A DNA stretch of 64,000 nt from Orbus sasakiae (lineage in GTDB: Bacteria; Pseudomonadota; Gammaproteobacteria; Enterobacterales; Orbaceae). The notes beneath the pieces were generated by a model, which ran no database searches, was not told the origin of the DNA, and saw nothing but the letters and a program-made list of their open reading frames with translations. The stretch covers positions 1-64,000 of the forward strand of contig NZ_BAABHY010000013.1 of assembly GCF_039542345.1 (NCBI RefSeq). The letters are read 5' to 3'. Made by a program: the position numbers and the translations under genes. This document shows positions 18,084 through 26,425 of the stretch, piece after piece (position 1 is the stretch's first letter; each line of letters starts with the position of its first letter).

Positions 18084-18956
18084 TTAGCCCAATAAGGTCA
18101 AAAGTTGTCGATTTAATTGATGCTGCTCACCTTGCCATTCATGCAATTTATCAAGAGCAATATCGGGTTGTGCATCAAGTGAACTTAATACGCGCTTCCA
18201 ACGGGTTTGGTAATGATATGATGACAATTCACCCGTTATATCACTGCCGATAATATCATGTCCCAGTGCGGTTATCGTATCAGCAAGGTGATAGACCGCT
18301 AATTGCCCTTGATCCCAGTTAGTTTTGATGACATGTTCACTGAGTACATCTTTATCGATTGATAAATAGGTTGGTAATGCGAGCTTATCTTGCGTTGCGA
18401 TAAAGGCAGAGATCATTTCATCGGCAGAATGAAAGCAACGAAACGCTTTAGACAGCCCAAGATATTTTGCCCATTGCGTATTGTGATTTAATGTCCAATA
18501 CGTCAGCTTTTTTCGATATAACGGTAATAAACGGTTTTCAAAACAATGCGCATTACCAATATCATTAGAGCAAATACCCATCACATGCACATGACTCACA
18601 AAGGGTAATTTTGCGACATGGCTGACCCATGACCCACAGTGAATACCAAATGGAAAACGCATATTATCAGGATGGTTGTCAAATATAACAACTTGGATCG
18701 GGTTTGTGGCACTATAATGTTGTGCTAAACGCTCGATTAAAAATAGGCTTAAATGATGATAATCACCGCTGCCCATTAAGACAGGACCGTAATGATGATC
18801 GGGTAACAATGGTGCCAGATGCTCACACAACGAACGATAATGTTGTTGACTACAGCCAAAACGAATTCGTTCTTGGTAATCAGCCAGCGAAATAGTTAGC
18901 GCACCATCGATATTGCCAACACTGTTATCAAAATTAAGAATGATCGGCGTTTTCAT
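18084..18956 (-). CDS. Ureohydrolase (arginase)-fold protein, UPF0489-like
   Basis: 290 residues with the three metal-site motifs of the arginase/agmatinase/deacetylase fold in order: GSGDYHH (about 62-68, like GGDHS), FDNHPDN (92-98, like DAHxDxH) and LSIDKDVL (198-205, like SxDxDxxDP). Together they would hold a two-Mn cluster. The remainder is unlike ordinary arginase and closer to the UPF0489 group, some members of which are reported as peptide arginases that turn arginine into ornithine. Substrate unknown. It overlaps the preceding GNAT-fold gene by about 23 nt, so it is translationally linked and is the last gene of the cassette. Fold call moderate, reaction speculative. Confidence 0.65.
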   Translation of the reverse strand: MKTPIILNFDNSVGNIDGALTISLADYQERIRFGCSQQHYRSLCEHLAPLLPDHHYGPVLMGSGDYHHLSLFLIERLAQHYSATNPIQVVIFDNHPDNMRFPFGIHCGSWVSHVAKLPFVSHVHVMGICSNDIGNAHCFENRLLPLYRKKLTYWTLNHNTQWAKYLGLSKAFRCFHSADEMISAFIATQDKLALPTYLSIDKDVLSEHVIKTNWDQGQLAVYHLADTITALGHDIIGSDITGELSSYHYQTRWKRVLSSLDAQPDIALDKLHEWQGEQHQLNRQLLTLLG

Positions 18957-20037
18957 GCTTCACCTGTGATGATGTCTTATTCTGCTGTTTATCCAGTAGT
19001 TGTTTGTCTGTTTCAAAATATCGGCTCAGACGCCCTAGTACCCATCGTAACAATGGATTACGGATATAAACCCAATGCTGGGTTAATGTAAATTGCGCAC
19101 CGAGACTTGCTTTAACTTCAGGGTCAGTCCAACCCGCAATATAATAGGTAAGATTATGATCGAGCAAATACTGTAAATTATAAAACCAGCTGACGTAATA
19201 CAAATTAAACTCATGGCATTTTGGGTAAACAAAACCAATATATTTATCGATTAGCGTATCACCGACGATAAAGCAAATATTATAGCCAATTAGTTGATTA
19301 TCATGGTAATAATTGAAAATAATAGCATGATTATTTTTGTCTTGCAGCAGTGCTTGAAAAAAGGCTTGGCTAAGTTTATCAAAATGAATATCACTTTGCT
19401 CATAAACATTCAAATAAAGCTGATAGTATTGCGCGATATGTTGTGATTCAAAAAAACAGTCATCGCCACTGTAACTGACTTTTACATCAATATCTTTTGC
19501 CACTTTTAATTTACGACGAAAATTTTTACGCCGACTGTATGACAATCGCGATAAGTAATCATCAATAGACTGATAATCACATTTCACAAACGCCAAAGCT
19601 TGGCCTTCCACTTGGATAAATTGCTCTGCGGCAAGGTGTTTCGCGAACAATTCACTTTGATCATTTTCGTTTTCTGACAGCAGTGTTGAGTGATTCGGTA
19701 AATCTTTGACAATCAAGAATGGATAGCGTTTGGCATAATGCGTTTTTAACGCACTAACCAGTAAATAAGTATCAGCATCTGTTGGCAATAAAGCATATTC
19801 AGACACTGTTGTACCGACAAATGCCGTATTAAATCGTAACCAATTGCCCCAGATTCGATAAAACGGTAACTTCATAATTTTATGGCGCAAAGCTGGGTCG
19901 ACGGTAGTTAACAAATCAAATCGAGCCGCAAACATCGGTAGGCCACTTTCTGTTTGCCATGCCGTAAAATCAACGGGCGGATTAGCGAGAAAATGTGCAA
20001 TCAGTTCATTGGGTTCTAATTGGTTTAGATACGGCAT
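18934..20037 (-). CDS. GNAT-fold N-acyltransferase (FemAB/CelD-like)
   Basis: 367 residues. The C-terminal half has the acetyltransferase-6/FemAB-like pattern: the basic SYSRRKNFRRKLKVAKD stretch, then FFQALLQDKNNHAIIFNYY, DNQLIGYNICFIVGDTLIDKYIG and NLYYVSWFYNLQYLL, ending in GAQFTLTQHWVYIRN. Such enzymes transfer acyl or aminoacyl groups to amines. I start at the ATG 12 nt inside the longest frame, which opens with TTG. It follows the aminotransferase by about 70 nt and overlaps the ureohydrolase-like gene. No membrane segment or signal peptide is seen. Substrate unknown. Confidence 0.65.
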   Translation of the reverse strand: MPYLNQLEPNELIAHFLANPPVDFTAWQTESGLPMFAARFDLLTTVDPALRHKIMKLPFYRIWGNWLRFNTAFVGTTVSEYALLPTDADTYLLVSALKTHYAKRYPFLIVKDLPNHSTLLSENENDQSELFAKHLAAEQFIQVEGQALAFVKCDYQSIDDYLSRLSYSRRKNFRRKLKVAKDIDVKVSYSGDDCFFESQHIAQYYQLYLNVYEQSDIHFDKLSQAFFQALLQDKNNHAIIFNYYHDNQLIGYNICFIVGDTLIDKYIGFVYPKCHEFNLYYVSWFYNLQYLLDHNLTYYIAGWTDPEVKASLGAQFTLTQHWVYIRNPLLRWVLGRLSRYFETDKQLLDKQQNKTSSQVKHENADHS

Positions 20038-20108
20038 GTTAACTCTCAAATGATCAACGTAGAAGCATCACCCCTCATCAATAAGAGAGGTGATAAAGTA
20101 TGACAATG

Positions 20109-21518
20109 TTATAACGCTTTTTTCGCCATCGTGAGTAATTGATCTAGTAATTCAATAGCCTGATCAATTTCTGGTTTACTAATGTGTAATGATGGAGCGA
20201 ACGTAATCACGTTTTTATAATAACCACCTACATCAAGAACCAAGCCCATTTTTTGGCCTTTCCAATCTAAATTACCCTCTAGACCAAGGTCAAACATTTT
20301 ATCAAGTAATGGTTTATTTGGCGTGTAGCCATCTTCCGTACAAATTTCAGCACGTAGTGCAAGGCCTAGACCATCCACTTCACCAATCTCTTTATGACGT
20401 TTTTCAAGTTCACGTAAACCGTCAAGGAAGTAAGCACCTTTTTCCATGACCATGGTTTCATAATCCATTTCTTGAGTCATTTTCATTACTTCAAGACCTA
20501 ATGCCGTACCGATTGGGTTTGATGCAAATGTTGAATGTGTTGAGCCTACTGGGAATATTGTTGGATTAATTAATTCTTCACGCGCCCACATACCACCTAA
20601 TGGGTTTAATCCATTCGTTAATGCTTTTGCAAATACAAGCACGTCTGGTTTGACATCAAAATGTTCAATTGACCATAATTTACCGGTACGATAAAAGCCC
20701 ATTTGGATTTCATCAACAACCATCAAAATACCGTATTGATCTAAGACTTTTTTCAAGCCTTTGAAGAAGTTACGTGGGGGAACAACATAACCACCGGTTC
20801 CTTGTAAAGGTTCAACATAAAACGCAGCATATTCAGATTGACCCGCTTTCGGATCCCATACCCCGTTGTATTCTGTTTCAAATAGACGCGCGAATTGGTT
20901 AACACAGTGATCGCCATACTCTTCAGGTGTCATCCCTTTTGGTCGACGGAATGGGTAAGGGAAAGGAATAAACATGGCTCTTTCACCAAAGTGTCCATAA
21001 CGACGACGATAACGATAACTCGACGTAATTGATGAAGCACCAAGGGTACGTCCATGATACCCGCCTTCAAAAGCGAACATTAAACTTTTACCATTACTGG
21101 CATTACGCACTAATTTTAGTGAGTCTTCGATACATTGTGAACCACCCACATTAAAATGCACACGACCTGGTAAATTAAACTTACGTTCCATATCTTGTGC
21201 GATGGTTTTAGCGAGTTCAATTTTAGTTGGGTGCAAATATTGGCTTGCACATTGTGGTAAGGTGTCAATTTGATTTTTTAGGACATCATCTAAACGTTTA
21301 TTAGCATACCCAAAGTTACACGCTGAATACCACATTTGTAAGTCAAGATAAGATTTCCCTTCTCGGTCATACATATAACTACCATCACAGCCAACAAAAA
21401 TTTTAGCGGGTGTTGCGTAATGTACGGTATCGCCATAAGAACAATATTTTGCTTCATCAGCTAACATTTGTTCATCACTAGGCAGTTGACTAACAAGTTC
21501 TGCGGTTGGTTTACTCAT
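20109..21518 (-). CDS. Class III PLP-dependent aminotransferase
   Basis: 469 residues of the ornithine/GABA/diaminobutyrate aminotransferase fold: the cofactor-binding Asp in DEIQMGFYRTG (D269), the Schiff-base lysine in VLVFAKALTNG (K298), and EPLQGTGGYVVPP. The start MSKPTAELV is chosen because the longer frame adds 19 poorly conserved residues and this ATG has GGAG 10 nt upstream. It probably moves an amino group between an omega-amine and a keto acid; the real substrate cannot be read from sequence. It has its own promoter-like sequence overlapping GTTACA repeats, and heads the last three genes of the cassette. Confidence 0.8.
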   Translation of the reverse strand: MSKPTAELVSQLPSDEQMLADEAKYCSYGDTVHYATPAKIFVGCDGSYMYDREGKSYLDLQMWYSACNFGYANKRLDDVLKNQIDTLPQCASQYLHPTKIELAKTIAQDMERKFNLPGRVHFNVGGSQCIEDSLKLVRNASNGKSLMFAFEGGYHGRTLGASSITSSYRYRRRYGHFGERAMFIPFPYPFRRPKGMTPEEYGDHCVNQFARLFETEYNGVWDPKAGQSEYAAFYVEPLQGTGGYVVPPRNFFKGLKKVLDQYGILMVVDEIQMGFYRTGKLWSIEHFDVKPDVLVFAKALTNGLNPLGGMWAREELINPTIFPVGSTHSTFASNPIGTALGLEVMKMTQEMDYETMVMEKGAYFLDGLRELEKRHKEIGEVDGLGLALRAEICTEDGYTPNKPLLDKMFDLGLEGNLDWKGQKMGLVLDVGGYYKNVITFAPSLHISKPEIDQAIELLDQLLTMAKKAL

Positions 21519-21599
21519 AATATTTTTACTCCAAAATGAAATGAATTTGAGTTCACGGCAAATCTTAAAGATCAATCTGCCGTTACAATAGAGAATTAA

Positions 21600-21628
21600 T
21601 GTATAGTTTGTGTAACATAATTTTGTAA
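21600..21628 (-). promoter_or_regulatory. Promoter with overlapping GTTACA repeats, upstream of the aminotransferase gene
   Basis: On the minus strand TTACAA (21628-21623), a 17-nt spacer and TATACA (21605-21600) form a sigma-70-like promoter about 75 nt before the aminotransferase start. Two GTAACA hexamers on the plus strand (21612-21617 and 21625-21630, 13-bp spacing) overlap its -35 and spacer, suggesting an operator. Confidence 0.5.
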
Positions 21629-21666
21629 CATCGCGTTTATCTCATGCCGATATTGATGACATACTG

Positions 21667-22074
21667 CTAGTCACTGTCATGGACAATCCGATTTTCTTTT
21701 TCATGAATCTGCTTTTCGGCTAATGCCAGAAAAACGATCCCCGCAGTAATGAATATGGCCCCTAAAAAGCGCATGACCGTAATCTGTTCATTAAACAACC
21801 ATACCGATACAAACATCACCGTGACAACTTCCATATGAGATGCGGCAAAAGCTGGGCCAATAGGTGCTTTTTTTAATAGGATCATCCAAGTGAAAAACGT
21901 TAAAATATAACCTAAAATAGCAATATAGACCCAAACCTGCCCGAATATGCGAGCGAGCCATTCGACATTAGCTTCCAATGGCTCAGCCGCAATTGCAGTC
22001 ATCTTAAAACTGCAATGACCTATTGTGTCGAATAACAATAACAGGGCAAAACCAATTAAATAAAACTTACGCAT
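21667..22074 (-). CDS. SMR-type small membrane protein, subunit 2
   Basis: 135 residues with four predicted membrane helices (about 5-22, 45-68, 73-95, 100-120), the size and pattern of the EmrE/ArnEF-like small multidrug resistance or half-EamA family. The C-terminal tail is charged (EKQIHEKENRIVHDSD). Its ATG shares one base with the stop of the preceding homologous gene (TAATG), so the two are coupled and probably form a heterodimer, as MdtIJ and ArnEF do. In this context the pair may export or flip the product of the neighbouring enzymes; this is inference. Confidence 0.75.
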   Translation of the reverse strand: MRKFYLIGFALLLLFDTIGHCSFKMTAIAAEPLEANVEWLARIFGQVWVYIAILGYILTFFTWMILLKKAPIGPAFAASHMEVVTVMFVSVWLFNEQITVMRFLGAIFITAGIVFLALAEKQIHEKENRIVHDSD

Positions 22075-22430
22075 TAACTTGCCCCCACAAAAATAACACC
22101 GGTTGTGATAAAGACCATCCCTATCACACGAAACGATGTCAGCTTTTCATTAAATAAAAATCGCCCCACCAGCATGACGGTAATGATATTAATCGAGACC
22201 ATCAACACACCTTGGAAAAGCGGTACTAAAGTCAAAAAAGCAAGCCACAACAAAAATTCTGCTACATAAGCCGAAATACCGATCCAAACCCAATAATTAC
22301 TGAATAAAGCACGCCAATATTGCAGGCCTTCATTATCTTTTTTATTGGATGCCGCATACTTAAAGGAAATCTGCCCTAACGTATCAAACGAGATATTGGC
22401 AATCCATAATGCTATCGCTAATAATGTCAT
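22074..22430 (-). CDS. SMR-type small membrane protein, subunit 1
   Basis: 118 residues, four predicted membrane helices, with SFDTLGQISFKYAA near the N-terminus and FRVIGMVFITTGVIFVGAS at the end. Paralogous in layout to the next gene, with which it overlaps by one base. The glutamate of classical drug-exporting SMR proteins (E14 of EmrE) is not obvious in helix 1, which has Asp in SFDTLG; this favours a lipid- or metabolite-moving pair over a drug pump. It overlaps the end of the hydrolase gene by 4 nt at its start. Confidence 0.75.
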   Translation of the reverse strand: MTLLAIALWIANISFDTLGQISFKYAASNKKDNEGLQYWRALFSNYWVWIGISAYVAEFLLWLAFLTLVPLFQGVLMVSINIITVMLVGRFLFNEKLTSFRVIGMVFITTGVIFVGAS

Positions 22431-23290
22431 GATATGTCCTCATCACTTTGAAGATTATTTATTGCGTCAATCGGTTTGTTTAATACTTGATTAAAAAAGA
22501 TGACGGTTTCGTTAATCACACGACGACGTTCACGGTCAATCGTAATCAAATGATAGCTTTCATCAAGTTTGACTAACTTACTGGTACCTTGAATTTTTTG
22601 CTGTACCAACATTGCATTAGTTTTAATATCAGCAATATCATCATGACTGGAATGCATAATCAGGCACGGCGCTTTAATCTGCGGTAATTGTTGTTTAACG
22701 CACTTCACCAGATATTGCATTTCAGCTAATGCAGCTAACGGGTTTCCCGCTAGTCCGGCGGACGCACTATCACCGCTTAACATACTTTCTGACACCTGTT
22801 GGCGAATACGTTCATCTTTTAAACCATAAGGTGGCTGTTCAATAAACGACGTCTTTTGGAATAAATTCAATTTTTTGAGCCATTTTAGTAAGAAAAAGAA
22901 ATGTTTTGCCCAAAATGGAATACTCCAGCCATCATAATGAAACGTCACGCCATATACCCCAACCGCTTTAATTTGTTCAGGTCTATCTGCGGCCAATTTT
23001 AATGATAACAATGCGCCCATTGATAAGCCGGCAACAAAGACATTATCCACTTTTTCTGATAAAAAATCGGCTGCTTGTTCAACGCTTTGATACCAATCTT
23101 GCCACGTCGTCTGTCTAAGATCATTTTCATCACCACAGTGCCCAGCAAGTTGCATACCATACACGGTGAAACCCGCTTTATTCAGACCTTTGCCGATGAT
23201 ACGCATTTCGGTTGGAGTACCCGTTAAGCCATGAATCAGTAATACGCCATCGCGATTACCAGGGAGAAAAAACGTTGAATCTTGAATCAT
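22427..23290 (-). CDS. Alpha/beta hydrolase, Est30-like carboxylesterase
   Basis: 287 residues. HGLTGTPTEM forms the oxyanion region, the nucleophile is Ser90 in GLSMG, and the C-terminal HSSHDDIAD and ESYHLITIDRERR supply Asp and His of the triad, as in monoacylglycerol lipase/Est30 proteins (COG1647). The start is the ATG that overlaps the TGA of the phosphatase gene as ATGA; the longer frame begins inside that gene. It may cleave an ester or thioester intermediate of the cassette's product. No signal peptide, so cytoplasmic. Confidence 0.8.
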   Translation of the reverse strand: MIQDSTFFLPGNRDGVLLIHGLTGTPTEMRIIGKGLNKAGFTVYGMQLAGHCGDENDLRQTTWQDWYQSVEQAADFLSEKVDNVFVAGLSMGALLSLKLAADRPEQIKAVGVYGVTFHYDGWSIPFWAKHFFFLLKWLKKLNLFQKTSFIEQPPYGLKDERIRQQVSESMLSGDSASAGLAGNPLAALAEMQYLVKCVKQQLPQIKAPCLIMHSSHDDIADIKTNAMLVQQKIQGTSKLVKLDESYHLITIDRERRRVINETVIFFNQVLNKPIDAINNLQSDEDIS

Positions 23291-24072
23291 AGTGAAATCA
23301 CACTCTTGTATTGTGTTCCGCAAATATTGGGTTGTTTAGTAAAGCTATGATCAAACACACTTAATAACGTCGGCATCAGTTCAATCACATGAGAAAAATC
23401 AGCGATTTGGCTGTGATTAATTTTATGTTGTTGGCAAAAGTGAATCAGTTTGTCTTTGGCAAACACATAATCAACTTTATTCGACACACAAAAATCAGAG
23501 GTACCATCACCGACATAAAATATGGGTGAAAAAGTTTGCCGTTGTTTTTTAACATGAGCACATTTACAGTTACCACTTGCTTTTTCACAATCAGGAGCAC
23601 TATAAGGAAATTGTAACTTCCAACCACGTTGATTATCATGTTTCAATTCATTCGCATAAACGGGTAATGGTGCCAGGCCATTGTTAGCTAAAATAGACTG
23701 AATAGCATAATCTAAACCATCGCTAACAATATGAACATCGATATGATTTTTTTGCGCAAACTGCACAAAAGCTTTAAAAAATGGGTCAATTTTAATTTTA
23801 GCTAAAACACTATTGAGTTCGTCAAATGACGCATCAAGTAACGCGATTTGCTTACTCATACACTCTTGTGAACCAATTTGACCACTGCACCATAACGCTT
23901 CAAGCTCATCACAGCCATCTTGTCCAAAATGATTAAGTAATGTGTCTGTCACATCAACCAATGAGATTGTGCCATCGAAATCACATAGCACAATAGGGCG
24001 GCAATGCGGGTTGCCACGCATGTTTTCTTGCGACAAAAAAACCGGATCGGATATTGAAAAAAAATTACTCAT
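23287..24072 (-). CDS. HAD-IB phosphatase, MtnX/SerB-like
   Basis: 261 residues. The nucleophile motif DFDGT (D31, D33) near the N-terminus, a Ser of motif II in HIVSDGLDYAI, and motif IV in FYVGDGTSDFCVS define a haloacid dehalogenase phosphatase, closest in pattern to MtnX-like enzymes. A small Cys-rich insertion (CEKASGNCKCAH) is unusual and could bind metal. First gene of the seven-gene minus-strand cassette, divergent from the two-component genes and coupled to the hydrolase by ATGA overlap. Substrate unknown; there are no methionine-salvage genes nearby. Confidence 0.8.
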   Translation of the reverse strand: MSNFFSISDPVFLSQENMRGNPHCRPIVLCDFDGTISLVDVTDTLLNHFGQDGCDELEALWCSGQIGSQECMSKQIALLDASFDELNSVLAKIKIDPFFKAFVQFAQKNHIDVHIVSDGLDYAIQSILANNGLAPLPVYANELKHDNQRGWKLQFPYSAPDCEKASGNCKCAHVKKQRQTFSPIFYVGDGTSDFCVSNKVDYVFAKDKLIHFCQQHKINHSQIADFSHVIELMPTLLSVFDHSFTKQPNICGTQYKSVISL

Positions 24073-24178
24073 ACTATATTTATTCCTTCAAATAAATTAC
24101 AATACCCATGCAAAAATGGATGAATAAGATTCTACCGTAGATTGAAAATAAGCGATTCAAATAGTTTGTATAGATTTT

Positions 24179-24195
24179 GTAACAAGCCAGTAACA
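24179..24195. promoter_or_regulatory. Tandem GTAACA repeats between the HAD phosphatase and rstA-like genes
   Basis: GTAACA at 24179-24184 and 24190-24195 are one helical turn apart (11 bp), the classical layout of an OmpR/PhoB-family operator, in the 182-base divergent region. They match the RstA half-site (reverse complement TGTTAC). This suggests autoregulation and control of the divergent cassette. Confidence 0.5.
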
Positions 24196-24254
24196 TGGTG
24201 CTTACTGAGATGACGTTATCTCTATCCATATAACATAAAACTCGAAGTAGTCAG

Positions 24255-24986
24255 ATGAATGATAAAATACTCATTATTGAAGATGATGAACGTTTAGCCA
24301 AATTAATCCTCACCTATTTAACGCGTTATCATTATCATGTCACGTGGCATGATCATGGCGATACTGCTGAAGACGTGATTAATCACACCTCACCCGATTT
24401 AATTATTTTAGATGTCATGTTACCTGGTAAATCTGGATTTGATATTTGCCGAGACATTCGAGCAAACTATCCCGGACGCATCTTAATTATGACCGCAAAT
24501 GACGACAGTATTGATGAAATACTGGGGTTAGAAATTGGCGCTGATGATTATTTAGCAAAACCCGTTGAACCAAGATTATTATTAGCCAGAATTCGTGCTT
24601 TATTACGTCGTAAAGAAAATGCTCATGAGCATTATGAAAATAGTGATCACATTGATAAGCCGAATGAATCAGCGCAAGTTTTTGGTCAACTGTTAATTAA
24701 TTTGACCAATCGAACCGCTACACTTAGTAAACAAGTTCTTGATTTAACCACATCAGAATTTGATTTATTATGTTTATTTGCTGATTCACACGGTAAAATA
24801 TTATCGCGTGATAACATTTTTAACCAGATGCGAGGCATTGATTTTGATGGAATGGATCGCTCAATTGATGCGCGAGTGTCCAGACTACGTAAAAAATTGT
24901 TAGATGATCCGGATAACCCGCATTTTATCAAAACAGTACGTGGTAAGGGCTATCTGTTTTGCCCTGAGGGAGCGCAGAGTGAGTAA
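24255..24986 (+). CDS. rstA: OmpR-family response regulator, RstA-like
   Basis: 243 residues: receiver domain with acidic pocket EDDE (9-12), phosphoacceptor D53 in LILDVMLPGKSG and Lys in YLAKPVE; then a winged-helix DNA-binding domain ending VSRLRKKLLDD and FIKTVRGKGYLF. The C-terminal MRGIDFDGMDRSIDARVSRL segment closely matches E. coli RstA. It overlaps the kinase gene by 8 nt and is divergent from the seven-gene cassette, which it probably controls along with itself. E. coli RstAB belongs to the PhoP/Mg2+ and acid network; whether this signal is kept is unknown. Confidence 0.88.
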   Translation: MNDKILIIEDDERLAKLILTYLTRYHYHVTWHDHGDTAEDVINHTSPDLIILDVMLPGKSGFDICRDIRANYPGRILIMTANDDSIDEILGLEIGADDYLAKPVEPRLLLARIRALLRRKENAHEHYENSDHIDKPNESAQVFGQLLINLTNRTATLSKQVLDLTTSEFDLLCLFADSHGKILSRDNIFNQMRGIDFDGMDRSIDARVSRLRKKLLDDPDNPHFIKTVRGKGYLFCPEGAQSE

Positions 24987-26325
24987 TGTTAATCCATTAA
25001 AACCCAGTAATCGTATTTTCACCAAACGTTTATTTATCTATTTTATTATTTCGTTAATTTTACAATCTGTCGTGGCATATGGCGCACTCATTATTTTTGC
25101 ATCACTGCCTTACTCTTTAACCGGTTTATCTGATGATAATGTTATTGAGCGCAGAGCACATCAAGGAACGATCTACTTAATTCGACAGGAAATCAATAAT
25201 AATCCTCAATTGACCACAGAACAAGTATTAACCAATTTACAACCTCATTTTGGTTTTCGGCTACAAATCCAATCGCGTGATTTATCACTCCCTTTAATCA
25301 CTCAACACGATATTAACAAATATGGTATTGGTTATGATGAAGATAATGAGATGATCTATGCAACACTCAATGCTGAGCAATATTTAGCATTAGGGCCATT
25401 GATTGGCGATGATATATTTGCTAGCAATATTTTACCCTTTGTAAGCTTTCTTTTATTGTTTGCTGGATTTAGTGCCATCATGTTTAGTGTGTTGCTGTAC
25501 TTTACATTTTCTTACTTATGGCGTGATGCTAAAAACATGAGTATCACAGTGGATGAACTGGGCAAAGGAAATTTACAAGTTAGAGCGAAACCCGCACAAA
25601 GTTGGTTGTTTAAACAGCTTGCTGGTGTCATTAATACCATGTGTAATCAGATTGAAAAACTGATTTCGAGTAACCGAATTATCTTACATGCTATGGCGCA
25701 TGAACTCCGTACGCCACTGGCCCGTATGAATTTTGAAGTCGAAATGCTAGCAAATGAACCTGACGAGTTAGAAAAGCAACGTTTAATCAATGAAATTACC
25801 AATGACATCAAAGAATTAGAAGTATTAATTAATAGTAGTTTAAATTATTTCAAAATACAGCAAACACAGTTACTTAAAAATATTACGCCGGTACCATTAA
25901 CCGCATGGACAATGAGTATCATCGATAACTTAACATTGCTCAAACCTCATAATTTCGATTTAGAATACGAAATAGAAGATAAAACCGTTTCACTTGATAA
26001 GCAATTGGTCGAAACGATCATTAAAAATCTGCTACTTAATGCCTTTAAATATTCAAGTAACAAAGCTATTCTGCGGTTATCTCAACAAGATGACCTGCTG
26101 TTTATTATTGTTGATGACAACGGGCCAGGCGTCCCCCTTAAAGATCGCGAAACAATCTTTTTACCATTTTCACGTATTGATTCAAGTCGCACTAAATCAA
26201 CGGGAGGTTATGGACTAGGGCTTGCTTACGTCAAATTAATTGCCGAATATTGTCAAGGCAATGCATTTGTCATTACTAGCCCACTAGGTGGTGCTCGGTT
26301 TGTGATAACACTTAACTTTTCTTAA
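24979..26325 (+). CDS. rstB: Sensor histidine kinase, RstB-like
   Basis: 448 residues with a GTG start preceded by GAGGGAG, overlapping the rstA-like stop by 8 nt. Two membrane helices (about 14-38 and 152-180) flank a periplasmic sensor domain of around 110 residues; a HAMP linker follows, then the H-box HAMAHELRTPLAR (phosphorylated His241), an N-box, and G-boxes DDNGPGVP and GGYGLGLAYVK. Overall length and order match RstB. The longer open frame starts inside the regulator gene and is rejected. Confidence 0.88.
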   Translation: MSNVNPLKPSNRIFTKRLFIYFIISLILQSVVAYGALIIFASLPYSLTGLSDDNVIERRAHQGTIYLIRQEINNNPQLTTEQVLTNLQPHFGFRLQIQSRDLSLPLITQHDINKYGIGYDEDNEMIYATLNAEQYLALGPLIGDDIFASNILPFVSFLLLFAGFSAIMFSVLLYFTFSYLWRDAKNMSITVDELGKGNLQVRAKPAQSWLFKQLAGVINTMCNQIEKLISSNRIILHAMAHELRTPLARMNFEVEMLANEPDELEKQRLINEITNDIKELEVLINSSLNYFKIQQTQLLKNITPVPLTAWTMSIIDNLTLLKPHNFDLEYEIEDKTVSLDKQLVETIIKNLLLNAFKYSSNKAILRLSQQDDLLFIIVDDNGPGVPLKDRETIFLPFSRIDSSRTKSTGGYGLGLAYVKLIAEYCQGNAFVITSPLGGARFVITLNFS

Positions 26326-26425
26326 AAGATATTAAAGATTGGTTAAATTTAAAGACGGCTATGTACAAGTGAATTTCAATACGATAATGTACGTGACCAT
26401 TAAACCGACTTTTAAATGAATCATT

